From Limanda limanda (lineage: Eukaryota > Chordata > Actinopteri > Pleuronectiformes > Pleuronectidae): a stretch of DNA of 64,000 bases. The position numbers were made by a program, and so were the translations under genes. Shown piece after piece: positions 43,544 through 56,582 of this stretch (positions within the stretch are counted from its first letter, which is position 1; each line of letters starts with the position of its first letter). Below the pieces are notes generated by a model. The model worked only from the letters and a program-made list of their open reading frames with translations. It ran no database searches and had not been told where the DNA came from. The stretch lies in NCBI RefSeq assembly GCF_963576545.1, contig NC_083648.1:12812739-12876738 (forward strand), read 5' to 3'.

Positions 43544-44601
43544 TGTCCTGATTACACAGCTTAGTCTTTACAGTGAATATTCTATTTGTGGCTCTGACCT
43601 CTGCCATAACTTACAAAAGACAGAAATGAAACAGAAATTCTTTTATGTAAAAATATATATATGTTTATATACATATATGAGTCATGGAGTGTAACAAACA
43701 TTCACATGAGCACTGGAATAACAGTTTATAACCTGAATGTCAGAGATAGTAAACGCATGTGAACTGATGTTAAAACAAAGAACTCCGCACTGCAGGCTCC
43801 ACCACAAGAGAGGGACAGTTTCAATATTAAATGTTGCCTCATTCAATATTATAAGAAATTATATAACTTTCAGAGCTTATAGAATGTGTTGCACCTGGCT
43901 GTCTTTTCACCACCTCCAATACGACCGGGGCTCAGCAGAACATGACGCCACAAATAGGAGACATTGTCGTATATAAACAGCTTAAATATATAGAATAAAC
44001 ATCCTACATAAAGATTATCCAATGTGACATCCTGAAAAAGACATTTCTGCACAAATAGTAGTTTTGATACTTTGACTAAATGCTGATAATCCAAGCTAAC
44101 TTTTGGAGTCCAGACTTTTAAAGGATTGTCCTTGCATTGTGATTGTACTCCTATTTGAGCTTTCTCCAACCCCTGCTGAGGATGGAGGTAGTGAAAGTCT
44201 TCAGAGACCGGTCGATGAGTCTGTTGCTCTCTGTAACAAAGGAACTGACATGATCACAGCGGCTAGTTCACCCCTGTGCCACATCCTGGCGTGCGTGCAA
44301 AGCAGCCTTTCACTCTGTGTTTGACCTCTGCACATTGTCTTCTATCTGCACATCTTTGCCAAAACATGCTCTGTCATCGAGCCCAGGGACCCTTGCTAGC
44401 ACCAACAGAATCCTACCTCCTGCGGCTTGTAAGTGTATTAAAATAAAATGTAATTGAATCACCACTACATATTACATTCAACAATATTTGAGCCGGTTTT
44501 CTTTGAAATTTTAACAGGTACGGCTCATGAAACAGCAAGACAGAGACAGGAATGAAGATTTTTATGTCAAGTCCATCTTCCAAGTCCATCTTCAAAGTCA
44601 A
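43544..44601. other. per2 3' flank, UTR end unresolved
   Basis: Non-coding. I could not find a convincing minus-strand AATAAA close to the per2 stop. The nearest candidates lie near 42918, which would put MITE copy 2 in the transcript. Confidence 0.4.
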
Positions 44602-47600
44602 TCAAAGTCCCTCTGAAAATCTGGAGCAGTTCATTGTCTGGCTGGTGTGCGTCTGTGAGCTGGAGACAAGCGAAGGGCCGTGGCAGGAAACAAGGACCGT
44701 GTTTGACAGCTTGTCTCTGGGCCTATGCTGGCAGCCGACCTCCCCCGTCTCTGTGTCACTGATGTCCAGGGCTGGCTGATAGTCCGCCATCACTGCTGCT
44801 ACCGCTGCTGATGATGCTGTAGCTGCCTCTGAGGCGCCATCACAGCAGGAACACACCTGGAAAACACACACAGGTTTACATGAGTTATTAAAGCAAGAGG
44901 GTGAGAGAGGCAGAAGAGGAGATACAATGTGCAAAATTGGGTCTGGACATTTCTCTTTCACATGGGAAGAACACAGCATATCGATACCAGTATCGGTTCT
45001 TATCACCAAAAACTATTGAATATTGTTGTCTTTAAAGTTGACAACTTCCTCCACATCTGTCTAAGTGTATGACACCTCTGTAACCCTGCTGCAGCACTTG
45101 GACATTTTCATGGTATTTTAAATTGGGGCTGCAGGAAAAGTTCCATAAAGGCAACTGACTGTAACATTTGCCTTCTCGTGTACAGCCCCTCTTTCCCGGG
45201 AAAACGTCAGGTCTATTGAAAAACTTTTTCAAATGATGTTTTTCATATGAAATAACATCTGTAAGAGTGACAATCTTAAAATATGTTATAATAAGTTATT
45301 ATATAACTATATAATACATTTCACATCTTTTGACAGTGTTTCTTTTGCCATATCTACGTTGGGACAGAAGGATACAGACACCTCCAAACTTTAATAGAAA
45401 TATCAACCACTAAATCTATTCATCCCATATATAATTCTCATAACAATACTGGACTATAAATATTCTACCTTGATGTCTATGGCCTTGGATAGACCTCCAT
45501 TCTTCATCCAGGGATGGACCTCCATCAGCTCCTTCTTCTGGTCCTCAGAGAACCACGGCTGGTTCTTGTGCAGCCGCAGCAGCTTCTCTCTGTCCTCTCG
45601 GAGCACTTGCTGGATGTCACTGCACATACAAGCAAACACAGGCACTCAGCACACAACAGTCGTATCTGACAGCGCTTTATGAGGGTTAGGGTTTGACAAA
45701 CTCTGAACACAAACAAGACAACTTCCTCTGACACAGAACAACACAGAAAAGGATGATTGTTTTGCGCTATTTGTCTCCACCACTTCCTGCAACACTTCAG
45801 AAAAACCAGAAAAAAGTCGGACTCTGCTGATAATCATCTGCTGACAGGCCCATTGACTGTCTGGCTTCTCTTATCTATCCACTGTGCTAACGTAAGGGTG
45901 CCATCTGGTGGTGGAAAATATCACTCCATCCTGATTCTTGTTTTTAAATTCAACTCAACAGAACATCAATCTTTGTGGCTTTGTCTTGCACCCTGTCTTG
46001 TTCTGAATGAGTTTATGTCTTAAAGTATTGTATTGTCCTCTAGCAACTTGTTGTGTATGTATGAGATGAGATCATGTGTACTTCCTGCCTCCTGGCTGAA
46101 CTCGCAGTATCCTCCACAGTCCTTAAAGGTACTGGGGTTCTCTTACCCTTCCACAACAAACAGAACTTTGATTAATTTCAGCAGCAGTGTCTTGAGAGCC
46201 AGTACCCTACTCCTGATTGGCTGCACCCCCCATGCCATAAGCAGCCACAGTGGGTCCTGCAGTACATACCTGATGAAGTGTTCGCTCTTCTCCGTGTCCA
46301 CGGGCCTTCCGTCACTGCCGCTCATATGACCTTTGACCTTCTGGCTGTTCTGGGACGAGTCCACGCTGCCAAAGTATTTACTGCTGTTGTTGCTTCCTGA
46401 AAACAAACAGGAGAGTGTCATCCTTTTTGTGTGTATGAAAAAGGTTGGAGGGGTAAAAAGACTGGGCTTCAAACACATAGGAGCTAAAACCAGGTTTCAA
46501 ACATAGGGCTGAAAAGAGGAGCTGCAGCAACAGACAGTTTGAGGACAGTGATGTGTTTTCTGAACATTAAAGCATGTAAATCTTTTCAAGTAAAATTATG
46601 AACCTGAATATGAGAATAATGTGCCTTCTTTAAAATTTCAACAAAGCTGAAGTGACTTGTTGTAACTGTGTTCTGCTGATTTCCTCCCCGAGGTTGTGTC
46701 AGGTTGATTTGATCTAATGCTGTCATTGAGATGTACAGAGTTAAGTTCGGACCTGTTCCACTGCCGGAGGTCCCACTCGCCGACCCTCCACTGCCTGATG
46801 TACGGCTGTTGGACGTCCCACTGGCCGAGGTGCCGCGTCCGTTGGACCCTGAGCCCATGGACCCCGAGGTGGCCGAGCCTGTGCCTGAACAAGAGTCCTC
46901 TTGGAGTAGAATGTCCAACATGCCGCTGGATAAAGAGTTGGAATCGCTGGTGTTCCCGCTGCCACGCGAGCTTGCCTGGAGAAAAAAAAACATAAAACAA
47001 AAGCATTAAAGAGGAGCCTGACTTCAGAAATGGACTGCAGCGCTCCCTTCGTCTAGTGCTTCTTTATGAAACAGGCAGGCGCAGTGTCAGGAGTTGTGTT
47101 GCGCCTCTGCATTTGAAGCCTCCATTTGGAGTAAATATCTGTAAGGAGCATGGAAATCAGTCTGGTGCACCATATCACACCATTAAAGGTTGAGCTCAGT
47201 TAGCAACATGACACTGATCTCTATCCATCTCTTGCTGATTTAAAGGAGAATGTAAAATATATTTAAGTGTGCGAAAGTGAAAAGATCAATATGTAAGCAT
47301 TGGATAGTTGTAAACATTCTTGGTGTGTTCCTGGTCACATCTCAATACAAAAGAACGTAGAGAAAACAACAGTGCGTCCCCACTGATGCTAAAATTGGAT
47401 TCAACTACTGATCTTATTAATGTGATTCAAGGCCTTGCATGCAGGCCTTGCATGCAAAATCAAAGAGTACATGTGCAACAAGTCCTAAATACAGTACAAA
47501 TGCGAGGATCAAAGATGTTCTAATACTGATACCAGCAAAGGAAATGCCTCTGATACGTCTGAAAATGTCGGGTCGGGCACCGGTGAGTACGCAAACCTAG

Positions 47601-50600
47601 GTACTGATAAGATACCACTTTTTTAAAGTGTAGTAGTTCCACCCAGATAAAACTGCAATATTCTATTCCTGGAAAACACATCTCGATGAGGAAGGGATTT
47701 CGTGGCAACATTTACTGTATCCAAGACTTCAGTTTTAAGCTATTTAAAAGGAAGTAATTGGTTGGGTTTCCCTAGATTTATTAGTTTGTTTTCTTTTTCA
47801 GTTTTGACTCTCAAACTAGATAATAAAATAAGTTCTATGGCATTTATGCTCTGTATGCATTTGTTTGTTAAAGGGTTTAACCTGAGGCAGACCATACAAA
47901 ATTAACAGCAGCCATCACTTCCATACAGGGCCGGTGGCATACAGCTGTTACAACATGTTACATATGTTGTTATATTTCGAATTTACTGGTACTGGATCAG
48001 TACACGATATCTGATGCACAAAGTCCAGGTATCAGAGTCTGCATTGTGAAGGTAAAAATTGTATTGGAACATCTCTAGCTGTGAAGGTTATCCTTAAGTT
48101 TCTCCTTCTCATGCGTTAAAAATACAACGCAATATATTTTCTTCAACAGACAAGGATAGTGCAAATCATAAGTCAGGAAAAGGAATAATAGGAGAAACTG
48201 TTACAGACATATGATTTGGGAAGAAATGGGATTGGAGAAGTATAGAGGTTTTCTGTCGCCTACCTCATTGCTGTAAGCCCTCAGCCTAGAGAACACTTTA
48301 TCCCAAGACAAACGCTCACAGGCACAGCACGTGCACTCGCAAAACAACGGTCCAGGTGGACCAAGGAGACTGAGAGACGGCTAAAGGGATAATAACATCA
48401 CGTGTTAATACCCTTGGCCACATTTCATCGGATTAGTCGAGATTTATTCGACTTTACATATGGCATAGCAATACAACAGGGAAATACTGGCACTTTAACT
48501 GAGGAATCACTGTGATGATGGCATTACATCACAGGGGGATGAGAGACAAAAGATTCTCGTGGGACCATGCCACAGCCTCCCTATGGGGGTCCACACAAGC
48601 CTCAATGAAAAAGTTCAGTGAGGCATTGACATTTTATCCTGACATTTTAAGGAGAATATCTTTATATCTATATATACACGCTTCGGAAGACTTGGGGAGG
48701 AAAGGAGAGAGAGAGCAGACAGCAACAGAGAGAGGGTTATTTCCTGGTTTAATTGCTTCAGCCCCCTCACCTTGGATGCAGTGCCACTTGCTCCTTTCTC
48801 CCTTTCAGCGGTGTTCCCTTGTCCTCCAGGGGGCAGCGCTGTGTTGTCCAGGAGGTCTGCAGACAGCTCCAGCTCCAGCAGGTTGAGTGGTGAGCTGCAG
48901 CCCGACTGGATCAGAGGTGGGGATGCCGGACCTCCTCCAAATCCAGACTGGGGCGACGAGGGGCGAGACTGGGCCTCCACCAGGCCCTTTGGGATTTCAG
49001 CGGATAGAGGGAGTTGGTACGATGGGGTCATGTACCCGGCCGGAGGGGCAAAAAGGTTCTGAGGGTTGAAGTGATTCTGGACACCGAAGGAGGGTTGAAC
49101 CATGAAGGTGCCCTGGCCTGGAAAGGCAGCCTGACAAAAAGGCTGTGTTTGGGTGGTGAAGCCTCCAGTCTCTGCGTGGTACACTGGCTGTGGTGCTTGA
49201 GGCCCGGGGGTCATTGCAGAGTACATGTAGTTCGGCAGCACCAAAGCCACCATGGGGGGGACCATGGGGTTGGTGAAAGGAACAGGATGGATGGATGGCG
49301 GGTAGGGAGGGGCTTGGGCAGTTTGGTTGTGCCCAAAATTAGCTAGAGGGGGAGCTGTGCAGGTCGCCATGGAAGCTGGTGTGGGGTAACCCTGGAGAGG
49401 GTAGCCTGGCATCATGGCCGGGTAGGTCGTGGCATACGGGGACTGCGAGGTGTCAGAGGAGGACCAGCAGGTGGGGTTAAGGCCATGGTTTATTCGAGGT
49501 GGCCGCAGATGCCGATGACTGTAGTGGGACTCCGTGCTGTCCGAGGACTCAACCTGCCTCGCTCGCTTGGACTTGGTCTTCTTATTCCGTGTTCCTCGCC
49601 GTGGGACGGGCTCTGGAACCAGTACAGGCTGTTTGAAGGGTCGAGCAGCGGCCACAGCTGGAGGGTCGAGAAGAACAACATGGGTTGAGTGATAAGTGAT
49701 TTTGAAATTTCATTTTTCTCGACTAAACAAGTAGCTACTTCTGCCTCTTGGCCCATATCTCTTCTCTTAAGTGACGTTGGCCACAGTTCTTACAAATTAC
49801 GTTGTTTAGCCCAAAACTATTAATGCAGTTTGAAGATAAACCCAGAAGGTGTGATGTATGATACAGATTATGAGTCAGTGTGGTGTTCAGTGGTACCATC
49901 AGTGGCGATCTGCTCCCGCTGGCGCTCCAGGTACTCGGAGCAGTTGGCTTGCATCGTTGTGAGTCTACTGAGCTCTTTGAAGCGATACAGGAAGTCCTGC
50001 TCCTCCTTCTGCGTGTGGGCCGCCAAAACCTGCTTGGTCAGTCCCAGTTTCTTGTAGGACTCCCTCTCCTGACTGGGAGGTGAAACGGCGCATTGAGGAG
50101 CCCCAGCGTTCTGGCAGGATTCTGGTACATCCTCTATGATCTCTGAACAGATGACAGTGGGGAAACTACTTAACACACAGTCTCGGTAATGACAGGTGAA
50201 ACATTTGCAGTGAAAATGACCAAAAGCGTTGAACAGGTATAGTATGACATATTAGCTACGTCTTTTACTACATCACCAGGTTGTGAGTTTGACTAAGTCT
50301 GGCCTTCTCATTGGCTATAGGGAGGATGTTAGTGCCTTCAGAAAGTACTTCTGTTTCATATTGGCCCCAAATTAAAGAGAGATTTCCTCAAGTTTTCGGA
50401 CTATCATAGTCATCAGAGTGGCCATTGAGCAATCTCTTTCACTTACATCTCACACACTGAACCTTTAACTCTGGTTCAATTTTTCTTCTGATCTGATATC
50501 TTAGCAAAAATATGCAGTAACAGATGACGTTATTTTGGAGATAAATATTTTTTCACTGCAATGTACCTGACTCAGGTTGAGGTTTCTTGTCACCAACATG

Positions 50601-53600
50601 CACTAAGGTGCTACTGTAGCTACACTGGCTGGTGATCGACACCACACTCTCCGGTTTGTTAGGTACAGGCAGGGGCAGCGAAGTGCCAACTATTGCAGTG
50701 GCGGCATCACCGGACTTTTTGTCGCGATCATCCATAGCAGAAACTCCAGACTGATCCTTTAACAAAGCTGGTTCTGCCAAAGAGAACAGAGGAGAAGACA
50801 TACTGACACTGTGTTCTGAATGTAGAGTCTGAGAGAGTTTAAAGAGCAAAGTGTGAAGGGATTAGAAGCCTTATGTGATGATGTGACAATAAGTTTCCTT
50901 TCGAGCTGTGAACAGAAGCAGTGCCACACCTTTGCTGGTCCCTTTCTGTTGGTCCTCATCCGAGTTGGAGGATGTGGTGTTGGAAGAAGACTGACACTTC
51001 CTCTTCATGTTGATGGGAACATTACAGCTCTCCAAATACCTGCAGGAATCACAACAACACACTGATCAGTTTACCATCTCTTATTGTCAATTAGTTATAA
51101 TAGATATATATAATCTGTCGTTATATTATATATAGGGAATTGGGGGATCACGGATACTATTTATTAAAATCATGTCAACTTTGTACCTGACGACGCTGTC
51201 CAAGCAGCTGATCTGCTGGTAGGAGTAGACAGTCTGGTCATTGAAGGCCAGCTCCTCCTGAACAGATGTCTGTCTCTCCTCCACAGACCACGGCTCCTCG
51301 AGAGGGGCTGGCGATTCTTTGGTCAGCACCACAGCTGGGCTCTTCTGTACAGACTCTACTGGGGAGAGGCCAGTGGTTAGGGGACGAGTGATGCGCTTAG
51401 AACGCATATATGATTATTAGCATACATTTAACACACAAATATGCGTCTGCAGCTGGACTTACTGCTGATGCTTTTCTTTTTTTCTGGTTTGGATGTCTGC
51501 TGCTCCTGACTCTTCTGAAGATGAACGCCATGGCAGATTTCCTGAAAAGTTCTCTGTGAGATAGAGACAAGACGCTGTGGTCAGAAATAATATTTTCTTT
51601 CTATGATTCGTGTTATATTTTGTATATACGTTATTGTATGATCGTGTCCAGGTGTGGCCACCTTGTTTTCGATGTTACTCGATGGTACTCACTGGTCTGG
51701 CTTTGCTGCTCAGTTCCTCCTCCTCCAGCAGGATCTTGCTCTTGTTAATGCTCACACTCAGTCCCAGAAGGTGGTCATTGCTGTTGAGACTGCCGTGGCC
51801 ACTGGAACCACTGTTATGAACCGGCTAATCACAGACAAAGAGAGGGAAGATTAAAAAGGAGAAGATGATGTAGAACTAGCTAAATTAATCCAAGTGTCTC
51901 TTCGCCTGATTTGTCTTTTGAAAGGAAAATTATCCCTCTTATCCCTCAGCTCTGCTTCTAGGATTTATCATGACTAAAAGATTCTGCCTTCATTCAAAAT
52001 CCATACTTAACATCCTTAAATATTTTCCTTTCTCATCCTCCCTCACCTGTAGCAGGAGGCGGTGGATCTGCTCTGTAATATCCTGGATGTCAGAGTCCAT
52101 GGTCTTTGTCTCCCCGAGAGATGAGGCCCGGGCCACAAAAACATCTTCATTCACGGGGCCCCTGTTGGACAACGACAAAACATCAGTCGATGAAGATCAG
52201 AAGCTTTCAGATGCATCTGTTTAGACATTTATAAGACTGATACTCACATGCAAACTTTGTGTCTCCCGATGACAAACGAGACCTTGCGGCTCCAGGGGTT
52301 GACGAAACTGGACCAGCTGGTGTCGAGGATGATGTACTCTCCGTTTCGTGCACAGAAGCGGATTGACGAGTGGTCAAATGGCTGCCCAGCGTACTGAAGG
52401 ACTATACACAAGTCCCCAAAACACAGGTTAGAACAGTGTGTGGACAGATTTGCAGCGCAGACATAGGAAATTACGTCTTGATCTTTATAATTCTGTAGAC
52501 TCACTCTTTCTGTGAATGGCCATCATGATGGGTCGGTCATCCGGATGCAGGTGGAGCAGGAGGGATGTGCCGATCAGGTCCTGAGGGAGGTACCCGAGGA
52601 GAGGAACAGCCCTGATACAGATAAAACATTTATCATCTCAGTTATTAAGTACCACCATGTCCTTGTGAGATTCCATGCAACATTTGTTGTTTTTTTGGCT
52701 TAGCATTAAAAGCATTTCTGTCGTGGCTTACCGCTCATCGACATCCTGGAACACGCAACTGGGAGTGTGTGTGGTAGTGAAGATCCGCTTGTCTGTTGGA
52801 ATTCTGGGGGCTTTAAAAGGAAGAGAATTTGTGAAATTGTGAAAAGTGTTAAACCTTTGACAGGAGTACAAACTTGGGAAAGGTGCTGATTTAAAACACA
52901 ATTTCTATTCAAAGTAGTAGTATGACTATTTTTGATATATTAAAACAATTTAATATAGAAGAAATTCAAGATTCAAGATTCAAGATTTTTTATTGTCAAA
53001 TGAACAGAGATAACATGAAGCATTCACTGTCAATGAAATACTTGGGTCACAGGCTCTCTTTAAGCAATGCTCAGTAATTCCAACCCAAAAAAAATAAAAA
53101 TAGAAATAGAAATAGTATAAAAAATAATAAAATAGAATAACAATAAAATAGAATATCCAAAATTTAAAATAGAAAATAAAAAATATATATCTAAATATAT
53201 ATATCTTTAATTTGTGCAGTAGTGCAAATATTCAAATATGCTTATGGTAGAAATATTACTGATAGAAGCAAGTGTGCCTGGATAACAAATAGAAATGTGA
53301 TATTAAATCATGTTTTTCCTCAAAACCTGCAGTCAGGTACTTACCATCATAACCAGAGTGAACCCTCTCAGCCAGGAGGAGGCAGCAGAACTGGTCCTCA
53401 GAGTGGACGGTGTCCTGAACCATCATCCGATACGGCGTCATGCGGAAGGGATAGTACTGCATGTTGCCCTCACACTCTTTACCACCGCTGTAATTTAGAA
53501 TGAAGAAGATGAGCTCAGTTAGACAGGGATGGTCTATTCACAAATACTCTCAATTAAGGTCTATGGATTTCAAGATTTTGAACACCAGGGGTTGCTGTGC

Positions 53601-54243
53601 CGTTATTTTTACCGACACCCACTCACCTGATACGACAGAAGAAGGATTTCTCCTGCTTGATGTCAGGCGGGGATGACTCTGATAGGGGTAGAGAAAAATG
53701 TTTTAATTCAGAGGTAACATTTTCCGGAGCGTATGCTTAGGGGGGGCTGTCTCAATCAAGCTTTGATTCGTTCAGAACAGCTCTACACTTAATGTGATTA
53801 ATTTACCCGGAATTGAGTTCTTTATTTATTCCCAGGCATACAGGGGTCGAAGCTAAACAGAAAAGGTGCAGCTCTGGATCTGATGTTTATCAAGTAATGT
53901 CAGATTTTTCTGATGTTGTGTTGTATTTGTACCTGCTCCGGTGCACATGCTCCATGACGGCAGGCGGTACGGCGTTGTGAAGCTGTAAAACACGCTCACG
54001 TCCTGCGGCGTCAGGAACTCCACGAATTTAGTGTTTTTGAACACTTCTCTCTTGCAGTTGAGGATGGAGGCGGCCTGATCCGAAATGTAGACGATGCGTC
54101 CAGTGATCAGAGACACTGCCACTGCAAAAATGTCCTGCAGAACACAAAATACAAATTTGTGGGATGAATAAAAAAAAATATTTGAAAGCAGTAACATTAA
54201 AGTTTTTTTGTTCAAACCTTCATTCAGGGAACCAAACAAAAAA

Positions 54244-54287
<44 letters not shown>

Positions 54288-56492
54288 TACAACTTACACA
54301 CAGTCTATGATTATTACTCAGTGATCATTTACTCAGTTACTCACATTGTTCTTGAGGGTGTACTCAGACGTAATGCTGTCTATTTCCTCTATTGTGTAAG
54401 AAGACACATCCGGGCCTGAAGGTGGACTGTCATTGGTCATCAGAAGCTGGTAATACTCCTCATTGGCTGTAGAAACAGTCAATATCAGATGAATACATGC
54501 ACCGTGAACAGCAGATGATCTACTCACACTGTAGTCATGTATTAATGATGAAAGATTTCTCAGTGTTGCACTAAAATACATCCTATTCTTTAACAACCGA
54601 GCTGCATCTGTACAACTGAACCTCTGCCTGCTCATCTATAAACCATTAACTACTAACAAGTTCTTTTAACCAGCAGCTGTATTTATGAATTTACTTGTGA
54701 AGCTCTCACAAAGCGCAGCCTTACCTTCCACCTGTTTGACACAGCGCAGCGCGTGCTTGAGCACGTTCAACGTGGAGGACTTGCTATTGTGTCTCTTTTC
54801 AGCAGGCAGGTGAAGCTTCAGCTCTTTCATGGTTTTAATCAGGTCCTTCTGCGTCTTGGCTTTGGCGGACTCCTGACTACTGTGGGTTTCACAACAACAA
54901 AAGAGGCCAGTTAGATTTTGCAACAAGGAAAAAGGTCTCTCAAAAGAGATTAAACAATGAAAGGTGAAGATAACTCACAATGTATGAGAATTAGAGCCCG
55001 TTTAATTAGGGTTAGGCTGATAAAACCATGCCTTTCACAGACATACTGTAGCTGCATTGACTCCAAATATCTATATCGGTTGGGCTCTAAAGATTTTAAA
55101 TAAAAATGTGACTTTCTGGTGACAAGTGTTTCAGCCGCAGTAACTGGACTTACCTGCAGCCGCTGGACGAGGGGTTGTCCTGCTCTGAGCTCAGCAGACT
55201 GAAGGCATTTGAACTGCTGGGAGGAGACGGGCTGTGGGAGTTGGAGCTGTGGGGGAGACGACCACAAGTGAACATTAGGCTCCAACAATCCCCTGGGATA
55301 TTAAAAAAAGCTATGCACGGCTTTACAATGTGGGGTGTTGATAAGGTGAACCCCAAAAAAGTGTGGGCGTGAGTGAGGGAACAGCATGTACTGTATGCTT
55401 CAATTCTCATTAAGTAAGAGAAGAAAACACTTCAGATCTGAGGTCAGTCTCACCTCCTTGAGGACCTTAAGTGCATCTCTAGCACAACAGGGGCACAGCA
55501 CGAATATAGAAAGAGCTGCAGAGTGAATACATCTGACAGCAAGGGGTGCTGCTGGAGATTCTGGTTACAGTGTCGGTCTGACTCCTGGTCTCCTATTCTA
55601 CAGTGCAGAGTATTCTCTAAATGTAGTAGTAGAGTTGCCTCTGGCAACTGGTGGTTAGAGAGGCAGGGATCGGTAGAAAACAAACAAACTTGATAACACG
55701 CAAATCTGCTCGCTCTGCCCAGTCATAAACAGAGAGAAATACTGCGTTGCTGTGGCAATACTAAGGCGCTGAAGCGTGTGACTTTTTTTTCCTTCACTGG
55801 TCAATATCCGCTCTGCACTCCTACTGCATTGTTAAAAAGACTATTTTTGGTCAGGCTGTATTCATGACCACACAATCCTTAGTGCGTCATGGAAATATTT
55901 TGTCCTTGTGACAACAGACAAAGACTGTGGTGGTGGTGGGTGGCGAAACAGATGTGATTGTTCATCTTTTCAACCTTGGAGATTTTATGAATCTGTGAAG
56001 ATTAACTATGAGGGCAGAAGGAAGAGAAATTTAGCGTTCCTCTCCAGTCTTTCGCTCTTTTTCCTTTTCACCTGCAATCACAGACAGCACACCAATTAAA
56101 AGATAGGGTCCAATGATCATGTCAGCAAACACTACTGACCTTTTGTTGCTTTCAGAAGATTCCAGCAGTGCAGAGTCTTTGCTGGTTCCATTTGAACTGC
56201 CCATCGAGCTGTGGCCGTGACTCTCATTGCCGTGCGATTCGGTCCCGCTGCCACTCGACCCACTGCTCTTCATCTCCACGTTCTCCACAGGAACCGAGCG
56301 AGAGAGGGTGTTCTTGCGATGGGTGTGCAGCAAGGCGGGGGGGTCCTGGCCGCTGCTGTCACTGCCCTCCGAGGCGAGGCCGAGGTTGGGCCCACCTTGG
56401 TTGTAACCTCCAAACCGGTGCAGCTGTGCCATCGAGCTGCACCCAGAGGCCCTTCTCGGCACGGAGAGTTTGGAATCTGAACCTTCAGACAT
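44602..56492 (-). CDS. per2: Period circadian regulator 2
   Basis: 22 coding exons, minus strand: 56492-56140, 55246-55154, 54879-54725, 54466-54345, 54134-53933, 53678-53627, 53487-53345, 52810-52732, 52611-52505, 52401-52248, 52161-52047, 51824-51693, 51553-51463, 51358-51187, 51039-50930, 50773-50567, 50142-49897, 49657-48771, 46975-46753, 46396-46270 (or to 46147), 45619-45469, 44856-44602. All phases join, giving 1391 or 1432 residues (human 1255). Seen in order: Ser-rich N-terminus, helix-loop-helix-like block (about 150-200), PAS-A (about 215-310), PAS-B (about 385-500), a casein-kinase-type Ser cluster ([12 protein letters not shown], exon start 51824), the KEEQDF-FKELSRL block, a long Pro-rich exon with a basic nuclear signal ([11 protein letters not shown]), LXXLL (LDILL), and the CRY-binding C-terminus with VCSCC. 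PER2 with CRY represses CLOCK:BMAL1. Synteny with hes6 and the text favour PER2 over PER1/3. Confidence 0.96.
46147..46396 (-). other. per2: per2 exon with two in-phase alternative splice donors
   Basis: The exon starts at 46396. A consensus donor CAG|GTATGT ends it at 46270; a second donor AGG|GTAAGA ends it at 46147. Both leave phase 2 and fit the next exon (45619), and the 123-nt difference stays open. The longer form includes [12 protein letters not shown], conserved in the PER2 CRY-binding region; the shorter form omits it. After this motif the frame ([13 protein letters not shown]...) has no resemblance to other PER2 proteins. Confidence 0.6.
47512..48075. mobile_element. Degenerate hAT-like non-autonomous element in a per2 intron
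   Basis: The left end reads AGATGTTCTAATACTGATACC and the right end TTGTATTGGAACATCT, imperfect inverted repeats (AGATGTTCYAATAC). The interior has no ORF and contains the 13-bp direct-duplication-like neighbour at 47430-47455 outside it. No target duplication is preserved. Assignment rests on resemblance of the ends to common fish hAT ends. Confidence 0.4.
52965..53240. repeat. Interspersed retroposon-like repeat in a per2 intron
   Basis: It starts with three copies of ATTCAAG then TTTTTTATTGTCAAATG and continues into A-rich text with repeated AAAATAGAA. The TTTATTGTCA start resembles the element at 18655. It lies between per2 exons ending 53345 and starting 52810. Confidence 0.5.
54247..54283. 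repeat. (TA)n microsatellite in per2 intron
   Basis: About 18 TA units, between the exons at 54134 and 54345. Confidence 0.95.
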
Positions 56493-56557
56493 CAGGATAT
56501 GTGCTGCCCTGGGCTCGTTCCAGGTCAATTCGTTGGATGAAGAAATAACAACAACAA

Positions 56558-56566
56558 TCAGCCCAT
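56558..56566 (-). other. Minimal upstream ORF in the per2 leader
   Basis: If exon 2 begins at 56582 (TTCCCTGCAG acceptor), the 5' leader contains ATG-GGC-TGA (56566-56558), a start-Gly-stop uORF 66 nt before the main ATG at 56492. The main ATG is the first in-frame ATG after an in-frame TAA. Confidence 0.45.
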
Positions 56567-56582
56567 TTTAACAGGGGTGTCA

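Noticed and set aside
48284..48306. Possible micro-exon of per2 between the exons at 48771 and 46975
   Set aside because: It is flanked by AG and GT but would break the reading phase; the two neighbouring exons already join in frame.
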